Below are positions 49,041 through 59,737 of a stretch of DNA of 64,000 nucleotides, piece after piece; position 1 is the stretch's first letter, and every line of letters starts with the position of its first letter. The translations under genes and the position numbers were made by a program. The stretch lies in the NCBI GenBank assembly GCA_036852015.1, contig JAANDG010000123.1, forward strand, positions 124,001 to 188,000. Direction: 5' to 3'. The stretch is from Pelodera strongyloides (taxonomy: Eukaryota; Nematoda; Chromadorea; Rhabditida; Rhabditidae). Below the pieces are notes generated by a model that was not told the origin of the DNA, ran no database searches, and worked only from the letters and a program-made list of their open reading frames with translations.

Positions 49041-49365
49041 CGCTTCCTTTCTACTCACGTTCTTCTTTCGTCGCTGTTTTCTTTATTAGTTAAAATGTTG
49101 TTTTCTTCTTCTCCATATTAATGTTAGGTTTTAGGTTATCTCTGTTTCTGATCAGATAGGTCGTCCCTTTTGACTTTGGCCGGCTAGCCCTTTGTAACCA
49201 TGTGTGTTTTTCGAGCTGTTTTCGAACTGTCCCCTGTAATAAATGTTCTTCACATGCTATCATTTTATTAAATTTTCCAGAGTTAAGAACTCCCTGTGCC
49301 CGTATATACCAATTATCAATTGTTTATATATATCCATTTTCGGCTCCTGGTTAAGAACATTGAAC

Positions 49366-52300
49366 ATGCCTCTGCCCCGTAGACTTCCGCAAGGTCAGTT
49401 TTTCTTGTTTTGCTCTATTTGCACGTCTGTGGCCCTACAGATAAATTAGGGTTGTCGAGTATATGTGAACGACACTGCGAGGGATTTGCCTTTCGCAGAT
49501 ATTCTGGAATTACGAACACATTCAGTATCTCATGGATGTGAGGAGAATGCAAGGCTTACGTAAACCAACGTACGACGGGAATTTTTAACGTTAGCGCATG
49601 AACAATAGCTAGCCTGTAACTCTCTTTCAGTTTTGTTCTTTTCTACACAAACTTTCATCTTGCCTTCTTTTGTGTTATACTTTACTATGGCGCTTATTTA
49701 TTTTAGATTCGGAATTCTCCCGAAGTCAGGAACATTACCATCTTCATCGTATTCTGGAAAGTGTGACGACTTACAACAAATGTAATGCCAAGCGTCGCCG
49801 TCTGATGGTAATCCATGTGGACGAGCGAGAGGATTATCGTATTATGGGAGCCTATGGTACCCCATCAATGGTTGGATGTGCCCTGACGTCTGGATTATTT
49901 TCTACTTTAGATGGACATTCGGATTCGTTTGCAGAAGAAAAGGTACGCAAATTGATTCAAAATGGCGGAGCAAAGCGAAGTTTTTATTAGTGATCTCTCT
50001 ATACGACGTATCGTACGATATCGATGTTGTACAAATATACTGAAGCCTCCATTGTTTTTAGGTCGCGAATTATCTCCCGTATTTGTGTGCCCCAGATGTC
50101 TGCGAGGTGGAAGAGGCGCCTGCCGACGTACTCCAGGCGTCGATTATGGAACTTTTGTTCCACGTTTCCTGGCCGAACTGCGAAGTCTTCTCTTATCACG
50201 CCCCATTGGGGTGGCCCAGTACGATGCCTTTCCGTCCTTTGTATCAAGGTGAGTCCTGTAAATTAAGTTGAATATTCCTTGGACTTGGACTAGAAACCTT
50301 AAAACCTTTTATATGGAAAAGGCCTGTTCCTTTCTAGTTACTATTTATTATCTAAATGTGTGCACTTGCGTACCTTGTTTGTTGTCCAGGGGAGTTGTTT
50401 TACACTTACGTTTTACACATCTGCATTTTTCAGATAATCACGACAGGAACGCATTGCTGGAAATATATTTTTCTCTGTATGCCGCCTACTACTGGAGAAT
50501 AAATGACCTCTCAATATGCACTCACACCACTGACTGTGCAGGTCGACAGTTTTGTATTGTTTTGCTTTTTATTTATTTTTTGCATTTGATGTATTTATTA
50601 TGTAGCTAAGTGGGCCGTATTGACATATTGATCTCATAAAGGCGCGTTCGGGATTGATTTTCCGATCCCGAACGCGCCCTAACGCATTTGACACTTTACT
50701 GCTACCGTTATATTACGATTGGTTTAGGCGAGATCCATCATTTTGGGGCGTGTTCTTCTTTTTCACCTGTCATCCAGAAACTCATGGGAAGTCCACGAGT
50801 TGTTGCTGACAAAGATATAAGTAAGTGGACATCTTGTTCCGTCTGCGCGAGCACTTCGATGTACCAGTGACGGAGATATGCTGTAAATGGAAATGAATGT
50901 TTATATATATTTATGAAGTCATTTTCTTTTATTTAGAATTCGATGCTCATCGCATGTACGTTGGATGTCGTGGTGTGGGATTCGAACACGAAAAGGTTGT
51001 AAGTGTTATTTAAGCTAATATTGGTATGTATGTGTTTATATAGTTCTTTCACGGCCTACCTCAGTTTCATCGAGTTATTGCAGGTACGAGCTTTAATACT
51101 GGTATGATAGAGCTATGAATTTGCTAATTCTGCCACGTGTTTCATAATTCTGCGTCTCTCTGTTACTTACGGGGCGTTCTTTTTATAGAAAGTTATGTGC
51201 GGCGTTTTTCCATAGGTTTATTTCAGAAGCAGAAGGAGGGGTCATCTACGGAAAATAAAGTGGCGTTGAAAAGGAAGAGGAAGTCTCCGGCGGAAGTCGA
51301 GGTTAGTGCAGCCTGCAGCCTATTTCTAATTGTTTGTATGCTCTGTTTTTCCGCTGTTGGGAAGAATGCTTTTAGTCGTGTGTGTGGCCTTGTCGTTTCG
51401 GCAAACTTATACTTGTCAGTACTGTGTCTTCTCTTAAAAATAAAATAAAAATTGTTTTACGCTTCAAGAGCGTGCTCCTTTATTCTCCTTTTCTCTTCTA
51501 AAGATTATTTAGGATTCGCCTGATCTGAAACTGTTCAAACAGATACAGTCTCTGAAACGAAAGTTGGTTATATTTTTGTCTTGTTTTAGGCTTAAACTGC
51601 CTTAGGCTTAATCTGTATGTGTATGCAAATGTATTACTCGCTTCTTGTCCATAGGGCCCTGGTGGTCATTGGTTCCTTTATAACTTCTTTTTAGGAACGC
51701 ATATTCCACATTTGTTGCGGAAAACTACGGAAGAATAGAGGGGACGTTTACAGAGCGTAATAGAAGGCTCGCAGAGATGTGGAAGACAGCCGATCATAAG
51801 CTATACGCGGTTAAAGTGCAACAAAGGCGCCTGGAAGAGTACCAGGTAGAATATAGACTCAGTATACCTCCATTTTATGTTTATTATTTGCTCGTAGGCT
51901 CGTAGGTATGATATACGACACATACACATCAGCAAATAAAATGGGTGTTATTGCAGAAAATGGTGCAAGAGCGTCGTGCTGGCCTTGCTGCTGAGTCACA
52001 GTCAGAAAAAGCAGCGGAACGCGGTACACGTATCGCCATGATTAAAGGAGGAGGCTCATTGGATGTAAGTGTTCGGTTCCCAGTTATTGAAATAACCTGG
52101 TAAATAATGACCACCGAGACTGCCTAACAAATCAAAATAATACATTTTGAAGGAAATCATACAAATTACGGAGGTGTAGTTTCCCTAGTTTTCTTTCTTA
52201 AAGCACTTTTACTTCATTTGGTTATATTTAATATTATTACTGCAATATTATTGTTCTTATCGCATAGTAAAATTTTCAGGCGTCAGTTGCCCAATCCGCA

Positions 52301-53019
52301 GCAAAAGGTGCGCCGCCCTCGCTCCAGAGGATGGTACCTGCATCCGCTCCTTTTCGTGAAGTGAGTTTTACTTCTTTTCCTTATTATTAGGTACTATTCT
52401 TCTTACCGTTTGTTTGCGAATGTTAGTCTATCGAAGGGATTATTGTTATCAGTAATATTATTAGTAAATTTTCAGGCGTCAGTTGCCAATCCGCAGCAAA
52501 AGGTGCGCCGCCCTCGCTCCAGAGGATGGTACCTGCATCCGCTCCTTTTCGTGAAGTGAGTTTTACTTCTTTTCCTTATTATTAGGTACTATTCTTCTTA
52601 CCGTTTGTTTGCGAATGTTAGTCTATCGAAGGGATTATTGTTATCAGTAATATTATTAGTAAATTTTCAGGCGTCAGTTGCCCAATCCGCAGCAAAAGGT
52701 GCGCCGCCCTCGCTCCAGAGGATGGTACCTGCATCCGCTCCTTTTCGTGAAGTGAGTTTTACTTCTTTTCCTTATTATTAGGTACTATTCTTCTTACCGT
52801 TTGTTTGCGAATGTTAGTCTATCGAAGGGATTATTGTTATCAGTAATATTATTAGTAAATTTTCAGGCGTCAGTTGCCCAATCCGCAGCAAAAGGTGCGC
52901 CACCGGTCCTTAAAATGGTTTCGGCAGAGGACATTCGTTCATTTTCTGATGAAGATGATGGACAGGGGGAAACACTTGGAAGTTTCGATGAAGTTCCACA
53001 GGCGATCATTGTTGATTAG
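49366..53019 (+). CDS. HMG-box protein carried by the KDZ element (about 490 aa)
   Basis: Exons: 49366-49393, 49707-49942, 50062-50248, 50434-50541 (frame-neutral, optional), 50728-50820, 50937-50998, 51044-51083, 51189-51301, 51513-51562, 51695-51845, 51957-52064, three repeated short exons (52280-52360, 52476-52555, 52671-52751) and 52867-53019 (stop). A basic stretch KRKRKSPAEVE precedes an HMG box (NAYSTFVAENYGRIEG ... RLAEMWKTADHKLY), usually a DNA-bending domain. The roughly 250 residues before it (e.g. CEVFSYHAPLGWP, MYVGCRGVGFEHEK, FFHGLPQFHRV) are not recognised. The C-terminus is acidic. Position and orientation suggest a transposition accessory protein; vertebrate HMGXB3 is remembered as pairing an HMG box with a KDZ-like region. 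The second repeat exon has a 1-nt deletion. The start is the first ATG with a good donor; an upstream exon is possible. Confidence 0.7.
50640..50683. repeat. 44-bp foldback in an intron of the HMG-box gene
   Basis: GGCGCGTTCGGGAT and ATCCCGAACGCGCC flank a 9-10-nt loop. The termini resemble those of the MITE at 37,287-37,565. Confidence 0.75.
52280..52866 (+). repeat. Tandem 196-bp exon-intron repeat (three units)
   Basis: Three head-to-tail units of 196, 195 and 196 bp, each with an 81-nt exon (ASVAQSAAKGAPP, then SLQRMVPASAPFRE), donor GTGAGT and acceptor TTTTCAG. Introns are identical or nearly so. The start of a fourth, divergent unit is the terminal exon. The middle unit lacks one C in its GCCCAAT. 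Confidence 0.95.
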
Positions 53020-54133
53020 ATAAATGCGTTTGATATTGTTATTATTAGTATACTTGATATTATGATTATTATTCTCATCTCTCATCTTTATTGTGCACCC
53101 TGTCAATTCCAGTGTTCGCGTGCCTTATTTACCGTTATAGGATATATGTGTCTGTTTTCGCTGTACTTCACTTGTTGCTTTCCCAGAACGTCTTTATCCG
53201 ACATTGTGCTACCTTGGTGTAAGAGGGTGAAATTAGAAGTACACACATATTTGATATTTATTTTAAAAACCCGCTTTCGGTCTTAAAAGAGTCGAATACA
53301 ACACGATTGCTTTACATTCTGGTTCTCCTGCCTAGTATATTAATATTATAAGTTGTGCGATGCACCTTTCAGAAATTGTTTAATGATATTTGCTTTTTAA
53401 CAAGTAGAATGGATTCATGACATGTCGCTGATGCTTTCACTAAAAGGTCTCTCTACATTTTGTCCTTCATTTCGCGCTCCAATTCCCGATGTTTTTATTA
53501 GTCTGTATATGAATTATGAATGTTTGTTTTAATGGGATGTTGGAATTATGAATGTTTGGTTTATTAGGATGTTGTGAAGTATTTTCTTAGGGAATCCTTG
53601 ATTATTTGTCGCGTATCCGTATGCAATAAAATATATTCAATAAAAAATTGTTGGTCTGTTTCCTTGGTCTTATTGTGTGGATGTCTTGTCTTTTTTTTAG
53701 TGATAAAGTGATCGCAAGCTAAAAAAAACTAGCATTTTTTGATCTTTTTTTGTTGACGAAGAAGCTTGTGAATACGGTTTATTGGGTAGAACAAGTTGAT
53801 AGGGAAAAGTACGCAGTTCGTACGAAGAAAACTCAAGTAGAAAGTTTATACTTATTTGCAGCTGGGTCCCGAGCACAGTAGCCATACAATACTTTGCGAA
53901 ACTTTAACCGTCAAAAACCAAGTTCTGCGCACCGTTAGTTGGACAAATAAGTGAGAATTAACTGTTTCTCCAAAGCGCGCATTGGACTAGAAATATGTTT
54001 ACTTATGTACTATGGAAGCAAAACTATACTGCAAGCGCTATGGAGTTTTTAGCCGTACTATCCAATAAGCCCGTGAAAACACAAACGTTGTGATAAAAAG
54101 AAAAATTTGTTATGTAAAAAATTGTAGTTACAA
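53020..54133. other. Spacer between the two genes of the KDZ element
   Basis: AT-rich; should hold the 3'UTR of the HMG-box gene (AATAAA at about 53,627) and the transposase promoter. No repeat or exon was recognised. Confidence 0.45.
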
Positions 54134-57100
54134 ATGGGAAGATACAGAAAGGCGAAGGGACTCGTCGGTCGCAGACCTCCTCAGGTGGAAGAAGCATCAA
54201 GGTACCGTATGATACTTAATTCTCTTCTTGAAAATATGTTGGACGAACCAAACGCATTGCTACTCATATTTGCTATTATGAGTTTATCATAAAGAAATAA
54301 CAACCACAACCATAGAATAAGGTCTGATTTTTACATTGAAAATTAAAAGCATAACTGAAAGACGTAGGGAGAAACTCCGGAATTAAACAATTATGAAACA
54401 AAACGTATAAGGGTGGCTCAAGCGACATTATACAATCAACACATGGAAATAATTGCTTATTTTGAAGCGGTATAATGGAATGTAAGTATAGGAATAACTG
54501 CAGTCCTATGTACTTGCGCTAGATGGTCTCGAAACTCAAAAAACGGAGCCCTTCCTAAACACGATCCGGGAATATGTCATATCCTTTAAAAACATGTCAG
54601 CATTACTAATTACTAAACAACGCACATCAAATAGCAAAACCGAAACTGTTTCTTAATGAGCAATACCGGCCTGTTTTTGAAACGCATCGAGTACACCAGC
54701 ATTCTCACGCAGCTTATGCTCATGAAAATGAGCATAAATGAGAATAAAAAGGCGAGCTGAATTCGAGCAAATTGGCATACATACATAAGAATTCAGTGGT
54801 CCACGATGCGTTTCTAAAACCGACCGGTATTTCGCCTAAAGATTCATATGCCGTAGCTAATATGCAGTAGATTAAGATCCACATTCCACATAAGTCTTTT
54901 TTTTGCAGGAAGAGTTACCTATTTCCAAAGTAAAAGGCAAAGGACTTATATCATTCTGAGAATAAATTGCGTACAAATTAGGTTTCGTGACATACTCAAA
55001 AAATATAAACATAAAAAATAAGAACCGAAACGTAGGAGAAATAAGAACTCAGTAGACTAAAAAATGTAATAAGAACTCTGTAGAAAACAAAGCAATATGC
55101 ATCCTACTTTAGGAACATGCAACAGACACCTACGCCGCGAGTCATCCCTGATGATCGGTCGATGGACCTGGATCTGGAACGTGAGCCGTCGTTGGAGCAG
55201 TATTCGTTACCGCTTGTTTTCGACGGGCTAACCACGTTTGAAGCTGCTCATCTGGAAAATTGTGATCATGGCTTCAAGTACATGGAATATCGCAGAAAGG
55301 TGACTAAATCATAGTATGAGGTCGCATATAATGTCACATTTGGTTCTAAAGGTCGTGTGTTCCCGATAATGTACGTGATTCCAGTTTCTAGTTTGATGAG
55401 ACACGCAATTCCACCGCTAACGTGACTTACTATAGGGGCCACAAAGTGTAAAAAAAATTGTTACAGGTTAAAAAAGCCATGAAGCCGTTGGAGGAATTAT
55501 TTTTAACGACAACTATAGTCCTAGGCTAGATGTTTATATAATAACTTTTATACGTTATAACTAGCACTGTGCATAGGTTTACCTTTGGATAGGATACTTA
55601 AAGCCGTACTGTACCTACTTATGACATCCGTCCGGCAAGAGTCGGGCACGCACACACACTGCATAGGATACATAGGAAATGCTTGTCATATGCAAATTCC
55701 CAAAGTAGGTACAATACGGGTTTAAAGTGAAATACCTACCGGATTTTGAAACGCATCGTGGACAACTGAATTCTTACGTATTTATGCAAAGTTGCTCGAA
55801 TTTATTTCGATTTTTTTATTCTAATTTTGTTCATTTGCATAAGCAGCATATGATTTCTGGTGTACTCGATGCGTATCAAAAACCGGCCGGTATTCCGCTT
55901 TAATGCAGAACAAGACAAGACACCAACCTGGTTGTTCTCGGTTTCTAAAACTGAAATTACATCAAAACTGCCTACCCCCACAAGCGATCATCCGATTATC
56001 TTTAGTATTACATAAACATTTAGGTAACTCTCGTTAACTACCAAGGAAAGGAAGAAACACGAGAACTGATCTTCCAGTCGGCACCTGAATGTACTTGTGT
56101 CAACGAACCTGTCATCCACAATGATGTCCAACGAGCCGGACAGGACTACTTTGTCCATGCATCACTCCTTGTTCGACTTATGGCTTCCGGATTGACCTGC
56201 CAGACACCTCTCAGCGCGTTCCACAAAAGTCTGAAACTGGAGTGTGCAATGATGGGAGATGAAAATGGAGTGGTTGACATCAAGAGATTAACGGTTGGTA
56301 CCGAGCACACATAGCGTAATACAACGCGCGCTTTTGGCTGAATACCCCCTTTGACAGAAATAAATGTTGGTGAAAATGGCCTCAGGAAACGTCTGTAGTA
56401 GAAGGAAGACAAAAGCGAATAGGTTGTATGCTTCAAGGTTACGTACTTTTCAAATGCAGAATGGTGCTCGTATAAGAGAGCATTCTACGTAAAAATGCGC
56501 AACTTAGCAAGAGACTCGAAACCAGGTAAACGTAGAAATAACATATATAATAGGCATATATGATTAAAAAGTAAACTTGGAATTTTAGGCTGCCTACGAC
56601 CTGTTCCGTGACAAAATCGCTACAAAAGAGGCTTGGTTCTGTTGTGAGCAATGCGGTGAATTTCCGGACACGCTTGTCGTTGACGGAATTCAGTTGGGAA
56701 CGAGGCGTGCTATAAGCAACGGAATAACAAAAGAGGTACAGCGTACAGCTAATACATACTTACCTTCATTTGAAGGGCGTAGAAAACCGGCACAATCCCT
56801 AGTTCGGAGCGTCGGGGCATCGGCGGCGTGGGTGAACTCTCTCACGTCATACTGTAATTATTTATTAAAGCGAATGAACCACAGGATATGATATTTCCTA
56901 AAAAATAATCCCCGGGGATGCATGCAAAACGTGAAATGAGCCCTCATCTCTGTATTCATTAGTCATCCAAAGTGTAAAGTGTTGCTCAACAGACAACGCC
57001 AGGAGATTTCTGCTTCTTATCCTTTACTTTATCACACAAATACTCTTTTCAGAATGCGCCAGAGGTCCGAGCAGTTATGCCACACAAAAAAAGGATTTTC

Positions 57101-58876
57101 GTTGCGGAGAAGGGGATCAGGACCAAAGTGAATAAATATGCAAGACGAGAGATCAACGTTACGCAGCTGGCTCCACACATTCCGAAAGAATACGATCATC
57201 TCCGACACTTTTTGGAAGCTTGTGCAGATTCCCACGGACTTTGCGTTCCCGCATGTAAGGACATTATCCTGGACCTTTCATCTGCGTCAAGTGCGCTTGT
57301 GGTCTTCCCTGCACGAAATAACGGCCACGAACTGTTGAAGAACGTTGCCAGTGGTTGGAACCCCTATGATTCTCCGCACAACATGGAAACATTTATGTCC
57401 AATTTCCCAGTTCTTCATCCGGCACTACAATATCTCTACGGAATCCACGGGAATATCCCTGAGGTAGCACGGAAACTATTGGATGCCGTATGTGGAAAGT
57501 TGGAAACGTTGGAGAAGGTTAACAATGGAGACTACGAAGATCTGCCACCTACCGAGAGCTCACTGGACGTGTTCCCATCAATGCCGAAAAAACGAGATCT
57601 TCCCGTGTACAAGAATGACGAGATCATGTTGGAGTGTGATCCAAAGCTGGAAAGTAAGAATACTCATAAAATTACAAATATATGAGATATTTAAGACGAA
57701 CCAGTATAGGGTATAGTATAGTTACGAGTTTAGATGCATTTCTGATAGCAAAGTAAAATAGCATTATGGCATAACACTGATAGATGAGCATTAGCTAGTA
57801 TTTGACATAGTTCGCTGTTAAACACTACGGCAGCGGTCATATACCGAGACTATAACTAGCGTGCAATCCGTGCAACCAGCAACCACTTTCTTAGAAATAA
57901 TATGTTATATGTTCAAAACCACACACCTTTTTCATCAGAAACAATAATCACCCAGTCGGCCTCCCAAATCCAATCTTCTCGATGAAATCGCGAAACGAGT
58001 TAAGGAAGGCTGGTCTGAACCTAAAAACTTGAAAATGGTGTTTCATAAAATTTTCTTCAGAGGGACGGAAGAGACTTTCAAGCGGACTTATGTTGTTCCT
58101 ATGCCAACATGGAAAGACCTACGGGGCTCAAGTTATGGACGGTGGAGAAAGTCCGAAGCATGTCTTCGAAATGCTGATGACACGGTACCCCAAAGATAGA
58201 ATGCCTCAAAGGGTCAGTTAGTTTAAAGTTAAGACTTACTTTACTTCCTCTTTTCGCATCCTCACCGGTATTTGCTTCTGGAGAAGAAGAATAGGTAGTG
58301 GAAAAGCCTTGGCTTCGGAAAAACTGAAATAAATAAAACCGAATCGCTGATGAAAGGAAAACATCAAAATACACGCACCAATACTAAGACGCAGTATACA
58401 TTACACAGTAAGATATGTGATGTGATGTGGCGGATGAGAATAAAGAGTGAAATACATAATGACATGAGCTATGAACATCGAAATAGGCAGGTTAATGATC
58501 TACCTAAGCTAGGATTGCTAAATTAGGATTATAGGAATGAAACAATAGTGTACATTAAAACATTATTTAGGTGATCTACGACAATGCCTGCAGGCTCGCA
58601 GAATATTGTCTCTCCAGAGAGTACCACCTCTTCGCCAACACTGCGTTCTTCGTTGACCGATTCCATGCGGTAAATCACAAAGGATGTGCAAGAGCCGTAC
58701 GAATGAACCACTACAAATGGAGCAGCGATCTTGCCATGCTCAACAGTCAGTGCTGCGAGCAGACAAATGCACAGCTTAAGTACCTCCGCCGCTTCGTCTC
58801 GTATATGTCGCAAACGACTTATATCCAAACAATTAGGCTTTATCTAGCCCACACTAACTGTAGGTTGGGTCTTTAA
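54134..58876 (+). CDS. KDZ-type transposase (576 aa, seven exons, intact frame)
   Basis: Exons 54134-54201, 55113-55299, 56024-56293, 56589-56735, 57053-57653, 58061-58212 and 58571-58876 join without frameshift. The catalytic core pattern fits the Kyakuja-Dileera-Zisupton RNase-H fold: first Asp in LVVDGIQLG (D207), second in VIYDNACRLAEYCLSRE (D479), then VDRFHAVNHKGC and NSQCCEQTNAQL with a candidate Glu (E538). Cysteine pairs before the core (PECTC; FCCEQCGEF) may bind zinc, as in the CxC modules of the superfamily. The enzyme would cut and join the element's ends in the nucleus. The frame is intact despite MITEs in introns 1 and 2, so it may still be active or be kept by the host. Shorter than many KDZ transposases, so a missing N-terminal exon cannot be excluded. 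Confidence 0.82.
54657..54840. mobile_element. MITE family 1 copy nested in transposase intron 1
   Basis: Family ends AATACCGGCCTGTTTTTGAA and ACCGACCGGTATTTCGCC; slightly diverged termini. Shows that the host element predates this insertion. Confidence 0.8.
55722..55902. mobile_element. MITE family 1 copy nested in transposase intron 2
   Basis: Ends TTTAAAGTGAAATACCTACC and CCGGCCGGTATTCCGCTTTA with the full family core. Confidence 0.85.
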
Positions 58877-59399
58877 AATCAACTGCGGAGGGTAGTTATT
58901 GTCATTAACAGTTAGCGTTTTTTTTATTTGATACTGGCATAAAAATTTGACAAAGGAGGAATAAAATTTGTAAACATTTTAAATGTTTGTTAAAGCCATT
59001 GCTTGTTATAGGTTACTACTTAATAATTTTGCGTTGCTACATAGATCAATGCAATATAAAACTGTTTTATGACCCATCCCGTTCTCGTTATGTATGTGGT
59101 TTGTCGCCCTCATATAATTATGTTGCAATGATTAAATAAAGTTCTTATAGCACTGGAGCACAATGTAAAAAAAGAATGTTAATAACAAATAAAAGGAGCA
59201 TAGAAACCTCTAACCATATAAACAGCAAAAGGTATTGCATATTAGCGCTTTATACGGTTTACAACGCAGAAGCATCGTAAAAAATGCGCACCGTGAACAG
59301 ACAGCACAATACATAAGAAAAAGACCTCGCTAAGAAACTAAACTAAAGATAAAGAAAGAAGCACAAAATGCAACAACAATTCAAAAATCGTAAACAAGA
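58877..59399. other. 3' non-coding part of the KDZ element
   Basis: AT-rich, with AATAAA-type signals near 58,960 and 59,134, plausible poly(A) signals for the transposase. No exon seen. Confidence 0.4.
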
Positions 59400-59577
59400 T
59401 CGGACGACCAACCGCGGCGGGCGCACGTGACCCTCCGCTCAAAAACAACTGTTCAGACTACAGACTACATGAAAATTTTTGAACGGTGCGAATTTCCCGC
59501 CATTTTGCCTGAAGACCACGAGCAGTGGCGGTACCGCTTACGGACATTATGAATTATTTTGCCATGCAAGTACTGTA
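59400..59577 (-). repeat. Right terminal inverted repeat of the KDZ element
   Basis: Reads TACAGTACTTGCATGGCAAA from 59,577 on the minus strand; carries TTCATAATGTC and CTTCAGGCAAAATGGCGGG in common with the left end. Confidence 0.8.
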
Positions 59578-59737
59578 GGCGTTCTAGTTGATTTTTTTGT
59601 GTTATGATGGTAGGTTGTGTGTGTGTTTGTGTTGTGCTACATGCAATGTGTGTCTCGTAGGCGCGGCGGCGTATATTGCGCGTTTGAGATGGGCAGAAAT
59701 TTCAGTGTCTGTGCCTCTCACTTTGTCACTATCTGTG

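Larger units (their letters stand above)
48883..59577 (+). mobile_element. Large two-gene KDZ-type DNA transposon with terminal inverted repeats
   Basis: The left end from 48,883 (TACAGTACATGCATGGCAAA) matches the reverse complement of the right end at 59,577 (TACAGTACTTGCATGGCAAA). The match continues with small gaps through TTCATAATGTC and CTTCAGGCAAAATGGCGGG for at least 90 bp and more weakly to about 150 bp (TGTAGT, GGTCGTC). Between the ends, on the same strand, lie an HMG-box gene and a KDZ transposase gene, both with introns. Two MITEs are nested in transposase introns, so the element is not brand new. The 8-bp flanks (ATGACTCG and GGCGTTCT) do not match, so no target-site duplication is visible. 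The inverted ends were found by eye and the exact termini may be off by a few bases. Confidence 0.75.

Noticed and set aside
49707..51083. TET/JBP dioxygenase in the first gene of the element
   Set aside because: Such genes travel with KDZ elements in fungi, but no convincing HxD ... H ... R iron/2-oxoglutarate motif order could be found in this protein.
51513..52064. Maelstrom homologue
   Set aside because: The HMG box begins with a similar NAY..FV.E pattern, but Maelstrom has its HMG box at the N-terminus followed by the MAEL domain; neither fits here.
48875..59585. 8-bp target-site duplication for the KDZ element
   Set aside because: The flanking octamers (ATGACTCG on the left, GGCGTTCT on the right) do not match, and shifting the ends by a few bases does not help.
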